DNA of 64,000 nucleotides from Peribacillus folii (GCF_030271255.1 NZ_JASJOM010000001.1:310001-374000); one strand, 5' to 3'; shown: positions 9,255 to 17,325, counted from the first letter of the stretch. Translations and numbers: made by a program. The notes: generated by a model not told the origin, from the letters alone.

Positions 9255-9520
9255 CAAGCCGGAGACCCTAGCAATCGTCCTAGGCTGTGCATCGGACTTT
9301 GCTTTCCGCCCTGAGTGAACACGAAGATGGAATCTAGATTTCCACAGTTTTAGGTGAAATGGACCTCGATCGTTCCATTGCACTGCAGGCGCTCCCTTAT
9401 CCAGAGGCGAGGCGGTCCGTGAGGCTCCTCGGCTTTTCCGCCTGCGGGTCTCCCGTAGACACGCATTTCCCGCAGGAGTCTCGCCGCCTTCCATTTCATT
9501 TCGCTTTGCGTGAAATAAGC
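9255..9520. repeat. Dispersed intergenic repeat (Bacillus-type)
   Basis: A GC-richer noncoding block. The minus strand has ACTCCTGCGGGAA, then GGGAGACCCGCAGGCGGAAA and CCGAGGAGCCTCACGGACCGC. From memory this arrangement occurs in a family of repeats scattered between genes in several Bacillus-related genomes. A decayed relative, same orientation inverted, is at 51366-51460. An open frame crosses it but has no coding character. Confidence 0.55.
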
Positions 9521-9605
9521 TCAAAAAAATTGCCCAGTATTTTTTATTACTGGGAAAGGCTCCATGAATGCCCAAACAGAGTACTATACATGAGGTGGTG
9601 ATTAT

Positions 9606-9935
9606 ATGGATAATCAAAATCAATACTATCATGGGCCGGTTAATCCGATAAATCAGCAACATGATATACAATCAGCAGAAGAATTCAACAGGCAACAACA
9701 AGGATTTCAACAAGGATTTCAACAAGGATTTCAACAAGGATTTCGGCAAGGGTATCGACAGGGGTATCGACAAGGGTATAGAGATGGATATCGGGCAGGG
9801 CAACAAGCAGGGGGGCATTACCCAAGGCAAATGCCGGCTTGGCCTAATGAAGTTGATATAAAAATCGGTACACCTAATGGTCAAGAGTGGTATGGTAAGA
9901 TTGTTTTACCATTGAATGGTGAGAATTCGGACTAA
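9606..9935 (+). CDS. Small Gln/Gly/aromatic tetrapeptide-repeat protein
   Basis: 109 residues, started after GAGGTGGTG. Residues 32-67 are nine tetrapeptide units: QGFQ three times, QGFR, QGYR three times, DGYR and AGQQ. The flanks are an N-terminal polar, Gln/Asn-rich segment and a C-terminal part with VDIKIGTPNGQEWYGKIVLPL. There is no signal peptide or membrane helix. Such aromatic/Gly/Gln repeats are seen in spore coat or other self-assembling proteins, but that is only an analogy. It stands alone between the dispersed repeat and tpx. I do not recognise the family. Confidence 0.7.
   Translation: MDNQNQYYHGPVNPINQQHDIQSAEEFNRQQQGFQQGFQQGFQQGFRQGYRQGYRQGYRDGYRAGQQAGGHYPRQMPAWPNEVDIKIGTPNGQEWYGKIVLPLNGENSD
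9699..9806 (+). repeat. 12-bp tandem repeat (nine units) inside the coding region
   Basis: Units of CAAGGATTTCAA: the first three are identical, the fourth differs at the last two bases, and later units drift to CAAGGGTATCGA. The period is a multiple of three, so copy number can change without breaking the frame. Confidence 0.92.
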
Positions 9936-10082
9936 CTAAATCAGCATATTGAACCTAAAAAAAACGGTATAACAGAATACGCAAAGATGATTCAGATAAC
10001 TGCATCCACATTGAAAATCAGGGCCTAGAAAGGCTGTTGTCCACTTCAACGACAAGCTGTTGATCAGAAAAAAAACAACATG

Positions 10083-10120
10083 AAAACAAAAAAACCGGGC
10101 CCATTGTGCCCGGTTTTTTT
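10083..10120. terminator. Terminator of tpx, usable from both sides
   Basis: Stem 10088-10100 with 10108-10120 (AACCGGGC / GCCCGGTT core), with A and T tracts on both sides. The stretch 9936-10082 holds no gene that I can see. Confidence 0.85.
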
Positions 10121-10132
10121 AAAAAATACAGC

Positions 10133-10633
10133 TTATTTTGACGCTTTGGCCGCTTCAATTGCACCTTCGTAATTTGGATGGTTCGTGCCTTCGCTCACAT
10201 ATTCCACATAAGTGATTTCATCGGAACTGTTCACGACGAAGACGGAGCGTGCCAAAAGACGTAATTCTTGCATGACGACACCATATGCTTCCCCGAAGGA
10301 TAGGTCGCGGTGATCGGAAAGAACTTGGACATTCTCCAATCCGCTCGCAGCGCACCAGCGTTTCTGTGCGAAAGGAAGATCGTTACTGATCGTCAATACT
10401 TTCACATTATCCAATTTAGCCGCTTCTTCATTGAATTTACGTGTTTGTGCATCACATACACCTGTATCCACTGAAGGAACGACACTGATAATACGGACAG
10501 ATCCTTTCGAATCGCTTAATGTAACGGGTGATAAGTCATTGGCCAATACAGTAAAATCGGGAGCCTTGTCCCCCACTTTTAGTTCTTGTCCGATCAAAGT
10601 GACCGGGTTGTTCTTGAATGTAACTGAAGCCAT
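10133..10633 (-). CDS. tpx: Thiol peroxidase (Tpx-type peroxiredoxin)
   Basis: 166 residues. Reduces hydrogen and alkyl peroxides with thioredoxin. The peroxidatic cysteine is Cys60 in [12 protein letters not shown] and the resolving cysteine is Cys94 in KRWCAASG, the atypical two-cysteine pattern of Tpx. APDFTVL is the family N-terminal motif. It starts after AAAGGAGG. It is a single gene upstream of a strong terminator. No PerR or SigB site is clear. Confidence 0.97.
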   Translation of the reverse strand: MASVTFKNNPVTLIGQELKVGDKAPDFTVLANDLSPVTLSDSKGSVRIISVVPSVDTGVCDAQTRKFNEEAAKLDNVKVLTISNDLPFAQKRWCAASGLENVQVLSDHRDLSFGEAYGVVMQELRLLARSVFVVNSSDEITYVEYVSEGTNHPNYEGAIEAAKASK

Positions 10634-10776
10634 TAATAATTCCTCCTTTTTCTGCTATATGTACAAGCCTAATGATATTTGTTTTACCGGAATTTTGCAA
10701 TTAATTGAATTGGAAAAAGTGAAAGAGCTCATGGCGAACACGCAAGCACGCTACAGGGATGAGGCGATTATTGCAC

Positions 10777-10800
10777 AAAAAAACTCGGCGGATGCCGAGT
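10777..10800 (-). terminator. Intrinsic terminator of ytfJ
   Basis: 7-bp GC stem (10783-10789 with 10794-10800), tetraloop, then seven T on the minus strand. Confidence 0.85.
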
Positions 10801-10805
10801 CGCAT

Positions 10806-11270
10806 TTAGAAATCCAAGTCTTGTTTAGGTTCCTGGTATCTCGTTGCTGGCGGTTGACTTGCCCCTTGCTTTTGATTACTATCCTTCTTGGCTAGCATGG
10901 ACTGGATTTTATCGACTACCTGAGGAGCCAAATCCATCATTTTTTCAAGAAGGTGGGTCCCTTCATCCAGATGAATCATCTTCACACCATGGGAACCGAC
11001 GATCAAAAATGCTATCGGTGTGATCGAGACACCGCCACCGCTACCGCCGCCAAATGGTTGTTTGCTTTCACCTTGCTGTCCTTGTTGATTGCCATCAATC
11101 ACAAATTCGCTGCCGCCTGCCGCAAAGCCGAAGCCCACTTTGGAAACGGTTAAAATGACACTTCCATCCGGAGTTTCCACCGGATCGCCGATGATCGTGT
11201 TCACATCGACCATTTCTTTCAGATTTTCCATCGCTTCTTTCATTAAGCCTTGGATTGGATGATCTGACAT
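10806..11270 (-). CDS. ytfJ: GerW family protein YtfJ
   Basis: 154 residues of the GerW/YtfJ sporulation family: N-terminal IQGLMKEAMENLKEMVD, IIGDPVETPDGSVILTVSKVGFGFAAGG, a Gly-rich loop (FGGGSGGGVSITPIAFLIV) and a charged, disordered tail. GerW is linked to spore germination in B. subtilis and is made in the forespore; the biochemistry is not established. It lies 14 bases after ytfI and ends with its own terminator. The ytfI-ytfJ pairing matches B. subtilis. Confidence 0.93.
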   Translation of the reverse strand: MSDHPIQGLMKEAMENLKEMVDVNTIIGDPVETPDGSVILTVSKVGFGFAAGGSEFVIDGNQQGQQGESKQPFGGGSGGGVSITPIAFLIVGSHGVKMIHLDEGTHLLEKMMDLAPQVVDKIQSMLAKKDSNQKQGASQPPATRYQEPKQDLDF

Positions 11271-11284
11271 CTAAATTCCTCCCT

Positions 11285-11977
11285 CTAGAACGATTGTTTA
11301 TTGGAATCACCTGATAGCCTCGCTAAATTCCGGGACCTGAAATCCGCCTTCCTGCCTTTCCAATAACGAAGCAATTTTATTCCAGTCCACATAGCTTGCC
11401 CGATCCTAAATTGTAATATGCAGGAAATTATCGTATTGGCCTGCCATCGCTGAAAGTTAGGCGTGATGGAATAAGAGGGCATGATTTGAAAATTCAGATA
11501 CGAGGTCAATAGGCCGATGATGGACCCTTTAAGAGCCCAGCATGCCCCGGTGAGCATACCTGTATGGGCAGCGTTTTTGGTTCCGATCATGCTGTGCCAC
11601 ACGAATTTTTTCACCTTGACCTTTCGCGTGAACTGACGGACGATTCGGTGAAAGCCGACGATATGCACAATCATTGTCCGAAGGTCGGCCATGCCGTCAC
11701 GTAAATGTTCCGGTGTGATCTTTTTCGTTTCTTCCTTTTTGCTTTCTTCCTTCATTCCTTGTTCTTTCTTAACGGTTACCGTTGCCGAGCCTTCTTCCTT
11801 TTTGATGACAGGCACTTTGATCGTATAATGGAAAAGCCCATACCAAGCTGTTAATTTAATATGTATTTGGTCATTTTTGTGAATATGCTTTAAGTCAATG
11901 TACACCTTTATTTTAGTGAACATAAGAAGAAGCAGCAGTAAAATGAGGCAACCTGCAATCAACAAAAGCCACTTCAT
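11285..11977 (-). CDS. ytfI: DUF2953 membrane-anchored protein YtfI
   Basis: 230 residues from ATG at 11977, chosen over a TTG at 12034 because that codon lies inside the terminator of the gene before it; AAGGG sits nine bases before the ATG. One N-terminal membrane helix (KWLLLIAGCLILLLLLLMF) is followed by a cytosolic or outer-face domain with KIKVYIDLKH. A Lys/Glu-rich linker at about residues 60-90 and a further hydrophobic section follow. DUF2953 proteins pair with ytfJ and are thought to be sporulation-related. Function unknown. Confidence 0.85.
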   Translation of the reverse strand: MKWLLLIAGCLILLLLLLMFTKIKVYIDLKHIHKNDQIHIKLTAWYGLFHYTIKVPVIKKEEGSATVTVKKEQGMKEESKKEETKKITPEHLRDGMADLRTMIVHIVGFHRIVRQFTRKVKVKKFVWHSMIGTKNAAHTGMLTGACWALKGSIIGLLTSYLNFQIMPSYSITPNFQRWQANTIISCILQFRIGQAMWTGIKLLRYWKGRKADFRSRNLARLSGDSNKQSF

Positions 11978-12020
11978 GCATCCACACCCTTTTCCTCCAA
12001 GTATCGGCATATCCACAAAA

Positions 12021-12060
12021 AAATAAACCTGCAAAAGCGAAGATCTCGCTCTTGCAGGTT
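12021..12060 (-). terminator. Intrinsic terminator of yteJ
   Basis: A 15-bp stem (12026-12040 with 12046-12060), with TTTATTTTTTT after it on the minus strand. Confidence 0.85.
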
Positions 12061-12070
12061 CATGACATAC

Positions 12071-12607
12071 TCATCTTCTCACCAAGACCACGCTTGTGTC
12101 TGCAAAGACATCATGTAAGGCCTGTTTCTTCGGCAATAGTCCTGCCAAGAGATAGCCAATCCACGTAACCTTTGAAATGTAGCGGCCGACCAGTTCCCTG
12201 AATAACACCGTTCCCCAGGAAATGACCGTTGCCTCTTCCTTCAATGCCACGACTTTCAGGCCAAAAATCATTTTGCCCAAGGTTTGGTTCAAGAACTTGG
12301 TCATCAGGACAAAGTATAGGAAGAATACGATTCCCGTCAAAAAGCCCTCTGCCGAAAACCAGAGATCATCTGTCCCTTCATAAAACTTGAAGATCGGATG
12401 AATCAAGATCCGATTCAAGCTCCCTATAACCAGCAGGTCCGCTAAATACGCCCAAAACCTCATCCAAAAGCCAGCAAAACAGACAGCCTTCAGTTCCTTG
12501 TCCACGGTAACCACCGTTGCTGATAAATCCGACTGAACGGGTCCATGCTGACTTTCCAGTGGATCGGGTGAAGCGATTTTTTCATTGTTTTCATTTCGTT
12601 CCGTCAT
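12071..12607 (-). CDS. yteJ: RDD family membrane protein YteJ
   Basis: 178 residues. After a polar 45-residue N-terminus comes the RDD domain: FWMRFWAYLADLLVIGSLN (the conserved Arg and Asp), a second hydrophobic segment (FLTGIVFFLYFVLMTKFLNQTLGKMIFGLKVV) and a third near ELVGRYISKVTWIGYLLAG. Function is not established for the family. It follows sppA by 12 bases in the same orientation, the conserved sppA-yteJ pair of Bacillus. B. subtilis SppA-YteJ has been linked to lantibiotic resistance. Confidence 0.93.
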   Translation of the reverse strand: MTERNENNEKIASPDPLESQHGPVQSDLSATVVTVDKELKAVCFAGFWMRFWAYLADLLVIGSLNRILIHPIFKFYEGTDDLWFSAEGFLTGIVFFLYFVLMTKFLNQTLGKMIFGLKVVALKEEATVISWGTVLFRELVGRYISKVTWIGYLLAGLLPKKQALHDVFADTSVVLVRR

Positions 12608-12619
12608 CCTTCAGCCCCC

Positions 12620-13621
12620 CTATTCCGCATACAAATACATTAAGCGTGGGGAATTTGAAGAGGAAAGGATTTTTGTCAAGACTGCCGTTTCCACATCATT
12701 TCCCAACATTTTTTGCGCTCCCATACTGAATAACGACCCAAAGCCTGCCTCATCCGTATAACGGATGACTTGAGCATCTTTTTTACCTATGTCTTTTTTC
12801 ATGGCGGCAATGACATCATCCAAATGGCCAAAGTCATCTATTAAATGGTTTTCCTTCGCCTGACGTCCATCATAAATGCGGCCATCGGCGATTTTCCTTA
12901 CTTCCTGCTCCGTCATACCGCGGCCGTCTGCAATGACCTTCACGAATTGATCATACGAGTTATTGATCATGTTTTGCAATATATCTCGTTCCTCACCCGT
13001 CATTTCCCGGGTCGGACTCATGATGTCCTTATGCGGTCCGCTTTTGATCGTTTCAAACTCTACGCCATATTTCTTGGCAAGCTTTTCATAATTATACCCG
13101 TGCATGATGACGCCGAGTGAGCCTGTCATCGTTTCCGGGCTTGCATAAATCTTATCGGCCGGTGCGGAAATATAATATCCGCCGGAAGCGGCCATCGACC
13201 CCATCGAAACATAGACAGGTTTTTTGACCTTTTTAATATCCAGGATCTTGTCATAGATTTCTGCACTCTCGACGACACCGCCGCCAGGTGAATTCACCCG
13301 GAGGATTATTCCCTTGATGTCATCATTTTCTTCTGCCATCTTCAGCTTATCCATGAAGGCTCGGTGATTATATGTTGCCGAGCTTAGTAATGATGCTTCC
13401 CCAGTATCTTGAATCGTTCCCTCTACATCAAAAACGGCGATTACGTTCGTGTAGTCCTCGCCTTCAATGATTTCTTCATAAAACTCGCTGTCGGAAGCGA
13501 ATATTTCATCAATCACACTTTCCGTATCAGCAGTAAAAAAAGTCGTAGCGGTCCCTACCAGAATAGAGACAAAAAATAAAACGGCTGCGATTCCAAGTGC
13601 GGCCCAACGCTTTCCATTCAT
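12620..13621 (-). CDS. sppA: Signal peptide peptidase SppA
   Basis: 333 residues. An N-terminal membrane anchor (residues 5-28) is followed by an extracytoplasmic ClpP-fold serine protease of family S49. The catalytic serine is Ser146 in GSMAASGGYY and the general-base lysine is Lys198 in SGPHKDIMSP, matching Ser147/Lys199 of B. subtilis SppA. ILRVNSPGGGVVESAEIYD is the oxyanion and substrate strand region. By family it degrades cleaved signal peptides in the membrane. Operon with yteJ. Confidence 0.97.
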   Translation of the reverse strand: MNGKRWAALGIAAVLFFVSILVGTATTFFTADTESVIDEIFASDSEFYEEIIEGEDYTNVIAVFDVEGTIQDTGEASLLSSATYNHRAFMDKLKMAEENDDIKGIILRVNSPGGGVVESAEIYDKILDIKKVKKPVYVSMGSMAASGGYYISAPADKIYASPETMTGSLGVIMHGYNYEKLAKKYGVEFETIKSGPHKDIMSPTREMTGEERDILQNMINNSYDQFVKVIADGRGMTEQEVRKIADGRIYDGRQAKENHLIDDFGHLDDVIAAMKKDIGKKDAQVIRYTDEAGFGSLFSMGAQKMLGNDVETAVLTKILSSSNSPRLMYLYAE

Positions 13622-13832
13622 CTGTGTTCCCCCTTAACGATATGTATCCTTCTTACCATACGAATTGCATCCAGAAATGTTTCATTCCATGATAAACTAA
13701 GATAGTTAAAATTGTAGCAAATAATCCTCTAATTGGAAATGAAAGCCGCACTTTTCTTTATGCCGTCTTAAAAAGAACTTGTCATCCCTACTGATTCCAG
13801 TGAACGATTTCCAGATGAAGGTACTACATAAA

Positions 13833-13859
13833 AGCTGCCGGAATTGGATTCCGGCAGCT
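13833..13859 (-). terminator. Intrinsic terminator of the acid-sugar operon
   Basis: Perfect 12-bp stem (13833-13844 with 13848-13859) directly after the last gene; the T tract on the minus strand is short. Confidence 0.75.
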
Positions 13860-13866
13860 TCTGCAC

Positions 13867-14862
13867 TCATTCTTTCGGCGCTAATTCAATGGCTGAATGG
13901 ATGGCTGCAAGCATGCTTTTCTCATCAGCAATGTTCTTTCCTGCTATATCGAAGGCGGTGCCATGATCGACGGAGGTCCTGATGATCCCGCCTTTCAGCC
14001 CGACTGTGATGTTGACGCCGGCCTCAATACCCATTACCTTGACCGGTGCATGACCTTGGTCATGATAACAAGCAACGACAATATCAAAATCCCCGCGTCC
14101 AGCCCTGAAGAACAATGTATCGGCAGGAAGCGGGCCTGTTGCATGGATGCCTTCTTTTTGCGCCTGCTCGATGCCAGGCATTAGCTTCTCTTCCTCTTCG
14201 CCATTTCCGAATAAACCATTTTCCCCTGCATGAGGGTTTATTCCACAAACCGCGATGCTTGGATTTTGGAACCCAGCCTTGGTCAATGTATCATGTGCAA
14301 GTTTGATCACCTTGTACGTTCGCTCAGGATTGATGCTTTCGATGGCTTCAATCAGTCCCATATGTGTGGTCAAATGAATGACCTTCAAATTGGGAGTGGT
14401 CAGCATCATCGAAAAATCTTCAGTATCCGTGAGATCAGCCAGTATCTCCGTATGGCCCGGATACATATGCCCCCCTTTGTGGAGCGCTTCTTTATTCAGC
14501 GGTGCTGTGCAGATCGAATGGATTTTTTTCTCCTTCGCCAAGTCGATTGCCTTTGCCAGGTATTGAAATGCGCCGTCTCCGGCTAGAGCCGAAACCTCTC
14601 CGAATGGCAGGTCGGAAGGAAGGATGTCCAAATCCAGCACATCTATCGCACCAAACTCATACTTTGCCTCAGACGGATCTTTAATGGCATTCACCATTCC
14701 GGTATAGCCGACGATAGGCTTTACCTTCTCTATTATTTTGGCATCCCCGATCAACAGCGGCCTGCACTGCTCATATACCTCGATATGCGTTAATGCCTTT
14801 ACGATAATTTCCGGGCCGATACCGGCCGCATCTCCCATGGTCAATCCAATAATCGGTCTCAT
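13867..14862 (-). CDS. pdxA2: PdxA2-type 4-phospho-threonate/erythronate dehydrogenase
   Basis: 331 residues of the PdxA family: PIIGLTMGDAAGIGPEI at the start, the metal-binding histidines in HTEILADLT and CYHDQGHAPVK, and GINPHAGENG. PdxA proper makes pyridoxal precursor; PdxA2 paralogues oxidise and decarboxylate 4-phospho-D-threonate or D-erythronate to dihydroxyacetone phosphate. The partner here is a DUF1537 kinase overlapping its start by four bases, so the catabolic role is much more likely. It is the last gene of the operon. Confidence 0.92.
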   Translation of the reverse strand: MRPIIGLTMGDAAGIGPEIIVKALTHIEVYEQCRPLLIGDAKIIEKVKPIVGYTGMVNAIKDPSEAKYEFGAIDVLDLDILPSDLPFGEVSALAGDGAFQYLAKAIDLAKEKKIHSICTAPLNKEALHKGGHMYPGHTEILADLTDTEDFSMMLTTPNLKVIHLTTHMGLIEAIESINPERTYKVIKLAHDTLTKAGFQNPSIAVCGINPHAGENGLFGNGEEEEKLMPGIEQAQKEGIHATGPLPADTLFFRAGRGDFDIVVACYHDQGHAPVKVMGIEAGVNITVGLKGGIIRTSVDHGTAFDIAGKNIADEKSMLAAIHSAIELAPKE

Positions 14863-16154
14863 CTTTGCATTTCTCCCTTCAACTTTTTCATTGCATGTAT
14901 CAATACATCCTCCGAACCGAATCCGCCCGCTTTCGTGATGACATATATGTCTTCATTACCCAGGAACCTAGAAATGGGAACCCCCGTTTCCAACTCCTCC
15001 AGCAATTCGAATCCTTGTACATCCCATAGATTGCATATTTGCTTGGCTGTGTCTCCGCCAGTCATGGTTACACCTTTGAAATATTGTTTCTCCAATAAGA
15101 CGGAGCATACTGTACCTATCGCTTTTACAATTTCGTTACTGATTTGGGTATGTGTAAGCCCCCTGGATTCACCAGTGCTCCAGGCCTTTTCGATATCGGC
15201 TTTTTCAGCGGTTGAATATATGACGACATCCTTGCCGCAAGCTGCCTTTTCGATCGCCTCCTGATAGATTCGTCTAATCTCCTCTGCTCTTTCATTGTCA
15301 TCGGATACCGCTTTATAGGAATCGAAGGAAATGGCATGCACCTCGGTTTTTTCCAATAGTCTCTTCAATTGCAGCCGTGAGTTCTTGTTGACACTTCCGA
15401 TCACGGTCAGGACCGGGGAAGTACCATCAGGGATGGCAAGCTCGCAATCCTTGGCTGGAATAGAATGATAGTCTGGAAGGTAATTGGCGATCCCTGCCGA
15501 ACCCGCCCATGCCAATTCAAGCTCGAGATCCTTTGTATAATCCAATATGTCCTTCAAATGCTGCTCTTCGGAAGAATCGATGAGGATGTAGGGAATAGAA
15601 TCCCCTGCAAACCTTGATAACTTCCTCTTCACATGATCTTTGCCTTTTTCCAAGTCACTTATGGTAATCGTCCCGATCGGCCGCCCCGTCTGGGAACCGA
15701 TCAGCTCAGGCAAATAAGATTGGGTCACAGGCGTTTTCGGATCCTTGGAAATTTCCGTTTCCCCAAGGGGAATTCCCTTTAAATAGTGAACGGAATCAAT
15801 GATCGATCGGCCGTTTTTAGGATACCCCGGAGCGATCATGACTAAATCCGGGTTAATCGCCTCATACAGCGCATCGATTTCAGCACCGATATTCCCGCGC
15901 ATTGTCGAGTCGAGCTTTTTAAAAATCGCGGAAAAGCCGGAACGTTTCAAAAAAACTGCCGCTTCCTTGACATTATCGTACGCCTCCTGCCGTTCCAGTG
16001 AGCGGCTGTCTGTATCGAATACGACAGCATCATAATCCTGGACATGCTTTTCATCCATTCCGAAAAGAACGGTCGTTTTAAGTCCATGACGTGCCAATTG
16101 AACTCCACTATCATTGGCACCCGTCAAATCATCTGCGATGATCGCTAACTTCAT
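14859..16154 (-). CDS. Four-carbon acid sugar kinase (DUF1537 family)
   Basis: 431 residues from ATG at 16154, preceded by GGAGGGG at good spacing. The N-terminal domain has KLAIIADDLTGANDSGVQLA and FDTDSRS, with KKLDSTMRGNIGAE for substrate binding. The C-terminal nucleotide domain has TVIGSVNKNSRLQ and VTMTGGDTAKQIC, then KAGGFG. The family phosphorylates threonate or erythronate on O4. With PdxA2 next to it the expected substrate is D-threonate or D-erythronate (DtnK/DenK-like), but residues alone do not tell which. Confidence 0.93.
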   Translation of the reverse strand: MKLAIIADDLTGANDSGVQLARHGLKTTVLFGMDEKHVQDYDAVVFDTDSRSLERQEAYDNVKEAAVFLKRSGFSAIFKKLDSTMRGNIGAEIDALYEAINPDLVMIAPGYPKNGRSIIDSVHYLKGIPLGETEISKDPKTPVTQSYLPELIGSQTGRPIGTITISDLEKGKDHVKRKLSRFAGDSIPYILIDSSEEQHLKDILDYTKDLELELAWAGSAGIANYLPDYHSIPAKDCELAIPDGTSPVLTVIGSVNKNSRLQLKRLLEKTEVHAISFDSYKAVSDDNERAEEIRRIYQEAIEKAACGKDVVIYSTAEKADIEKAWSTGESRGLTHTQISNEIVKAIGTVCSVLLEKQYFKGVTMTGGDTAKQICNLWDVQGFELLEELETGVPISRFLGNEDIYVITKAGGFGSEDVLIHAMKKLKGEMQR

Positions 16155-16183
16155 TTTTAATCCCCTCCAAAACATGGGTACGT

Positions 16184-17158
16184 TTATTCATTGTACTTTG
16201 CCACTCCACCCTTTTTATCCAGATGTTTCGCTAGGAAGCCGATAAATATCGGGAGAAGGATCGCTGTCGTGACAACACTTGCTGCAATTTGTACAGTCGC
16301 AAGTTCAGCATGGATACCAAATGACGCATTGGCTGCGACGATGGCTGCAGGAGTTCCGACCGCGTTACCCGCTGTTGAACCTTCGGAAGCCCCGACAATA
16401 GGATTCCACCCTATCCATTTGAAGATCAGATATCCTCCTCCGCCCGTCAGAACAACGGTGATTACACCGAGTAATACGCCACTTAATCCACCTTGGATGA
16501 TTGCCGTGAAATTAATTCCCATCCCTAACGAAAAAGCAAAGAATGGAACAAGTTTATCACTGCCCTTAGAAAGGAAATCCTTCATCTCCGGATCTAAATT
16601 CCCCAATACAATCCCGACTATAAGAGGAAGCAATACGGCTACGAACGAAGTCGGCGAGAACATGCCGTTTGCGAAGCCCATTGTCCCGAAGATGGAAAGC
16701 GCCACCATTGTCAGGAACGGACCGTCACTTAATGCCAGGAATGGATAGGCCGCTTTATCTTCTTCCTTCCCATACTGACCTGCCAAGGCAATATAAAGTC
16801 CGCCATTCGAATTCGTCATGGCTGCAATGATGGCCAACGGCGCCATCCCCAAAAACAAGCCATTACTATCGGCAAGCCAAAAGCCAAGAAGACCGACCAA
16901 AGCCCCCAATACCCACTTATATGTTAAAAGTGTTACGCCCTTTTTAACAGATGTTCCTGCAGTGCGCAGATTGATTTGTGTTCCCGCAATCAAAAGAAAT
17001 AAAGCGATTAAAGCACTGGAGCTATTAACGAACAATGCCTCGGTAAAGCCGCCGATTCTTAGTAAATTTGGAAATAATGTATTGATGGTCGCCGCCAGTA
17101 ACAACGGCACAACCATCATCCCGCCTGGGATCCGATCTAACGTTGCTTTAATTCTCAT
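16184..17158 (-). CDS. 2-keto-3-deoxygluconate permease family transporter
   Basis: 324 residues with about ten hydrophobic segments, in the KdgT family of secondary carriers. The start is RIKATLDRIPGGMMVVPLLLAA, with later Gly-rich stretches such as GASEGSTAGNAVGTPAAIVAANASFG. It is first in the transcription unit with the DUF1537 kinase (29 bases on) and PdxA2, so the likely cargo is the four-carbon acid sugar rather than ketodeoxygluconate. Its upstream gap holds a promoter and a cre site. Confidence 0.92.
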   Translation of the reverse strand: MRIKATLDRIPGGMMVVPLLLAATINTLFPNLLRIGGFTEALFVNSSSALIALFLLIAGTQINLRTAGTSVKKGVTLLTYKWVLGALVGLLGFWLADSNGLFLGMAPLAIIAAMTNSNGGLYIALAGQYGKEEDKAAYPFLALSDGPFLTMVALSIFGTMGFANGMFSPTSFVAVLLPLIVGIVLGNLDPEMKDFLSKGSDKLVPFFAFSLGMGINFTAIIQGGLSGVLLGVITVVLTGGGGYLIFKWIGWNPIVGASEGSTAGNAVGTPAAIVAANASFGIHAELATVQIAASVVTTAILLPIFIGFLAKHLDKKGGVAKYNE

Positions 17159-17182
17159 ATTAAAAACCCCTTTTCTTTATGA

Positions 17183-17196
17183 TAAAAGCGCTTTCA
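17183..17196 (-). promoter_or_regulatory. cre site (CcpA operator) of the acid-sugar operon
   Basis: The minus strand reads TGAAAGCGCTTTTA, one mismatch from the near-palindromic cre consensus. It covers the expected transcription start, a position that suits CcpA-mediated repression. Confidence 0.8.
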
Positions 17197-17202
17197 ATGA
17201 AT

Positions 17203-17231
17203 ATATTAAAATACACTGTTAATAAAAGCAA
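17203..17231 (-). promoter_or_regulatory. Sigma-A-like promoter of the kdgT-kinase-pdxA2 operon
   Basis: TTGCTT (17226-17231) and TAATAT (17203-17208) are 17 bp apart on the minus strand. I could not find a -24/-12 (sigma-54) pair in this gap. Confidence 0.6.
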
Positions 17232-17286
17232 CACTTTAAAATAAAAATATACTGAAGTCTATTAAAATAGTTTAAAAATGCAACAC
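17228..17286 (-). promoter_or_regulatory. Two direct copies of GTGTTGC, possible regulator sites
   Basis: GTGTTGC occurs on the minus strand at 17228-17234 and 17280-17286. Starts are 52 bp apart, about five helical turns, and both are followed by T-rich sequence. The nearer copy overlaps the -35. A related TGTTGCAC is at 19217-19224, upstream of the regulator gene. Confidence 0.4.
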
Positions 17287-17292
17287 CTTAAT

Positions 17293-17325
17293 CAAAAAAA
17301 CAAACTTAAAGTCATTCTTTAAGTT
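17293..17325 (-). terminator. Terminator of the regulator gene, with the stop codon in its loop
   Basis: Perfect 9-bp stem (17303-17311 with 17317-17325), then TTTTTTT on the minus strand. The TGA at 17312-17314 lies in the five-base loop, so the last codons form one arm. Confidence 0.85.

Noticed and set aside
9201-9671. 156-aa open frame on the minus strand
   Set aside because: It runs through the dispersed repeat and over the start of the repeat-protein gene, with no ribosome site; composition is that of noncoding DNA.
9699-9806. CRISPR array
   Set aside because: The repeat is 12 bp with no spacers and is translated in frame.
10690-10780. Stretch on the plus strand that reads like a helical peptide (ELEKVKELMANTQARYRDEA)
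   Set aside because: No start codon with a ribosome site, and it runs straight into the ytfJ terminator; at most a gene relic.
17159-17311. Sigma-54 (-24/-12) promoter before the permease gene
   Set aside because: The best partial match has GA instead of GG at -24; the sigma-A-like promoter is better.
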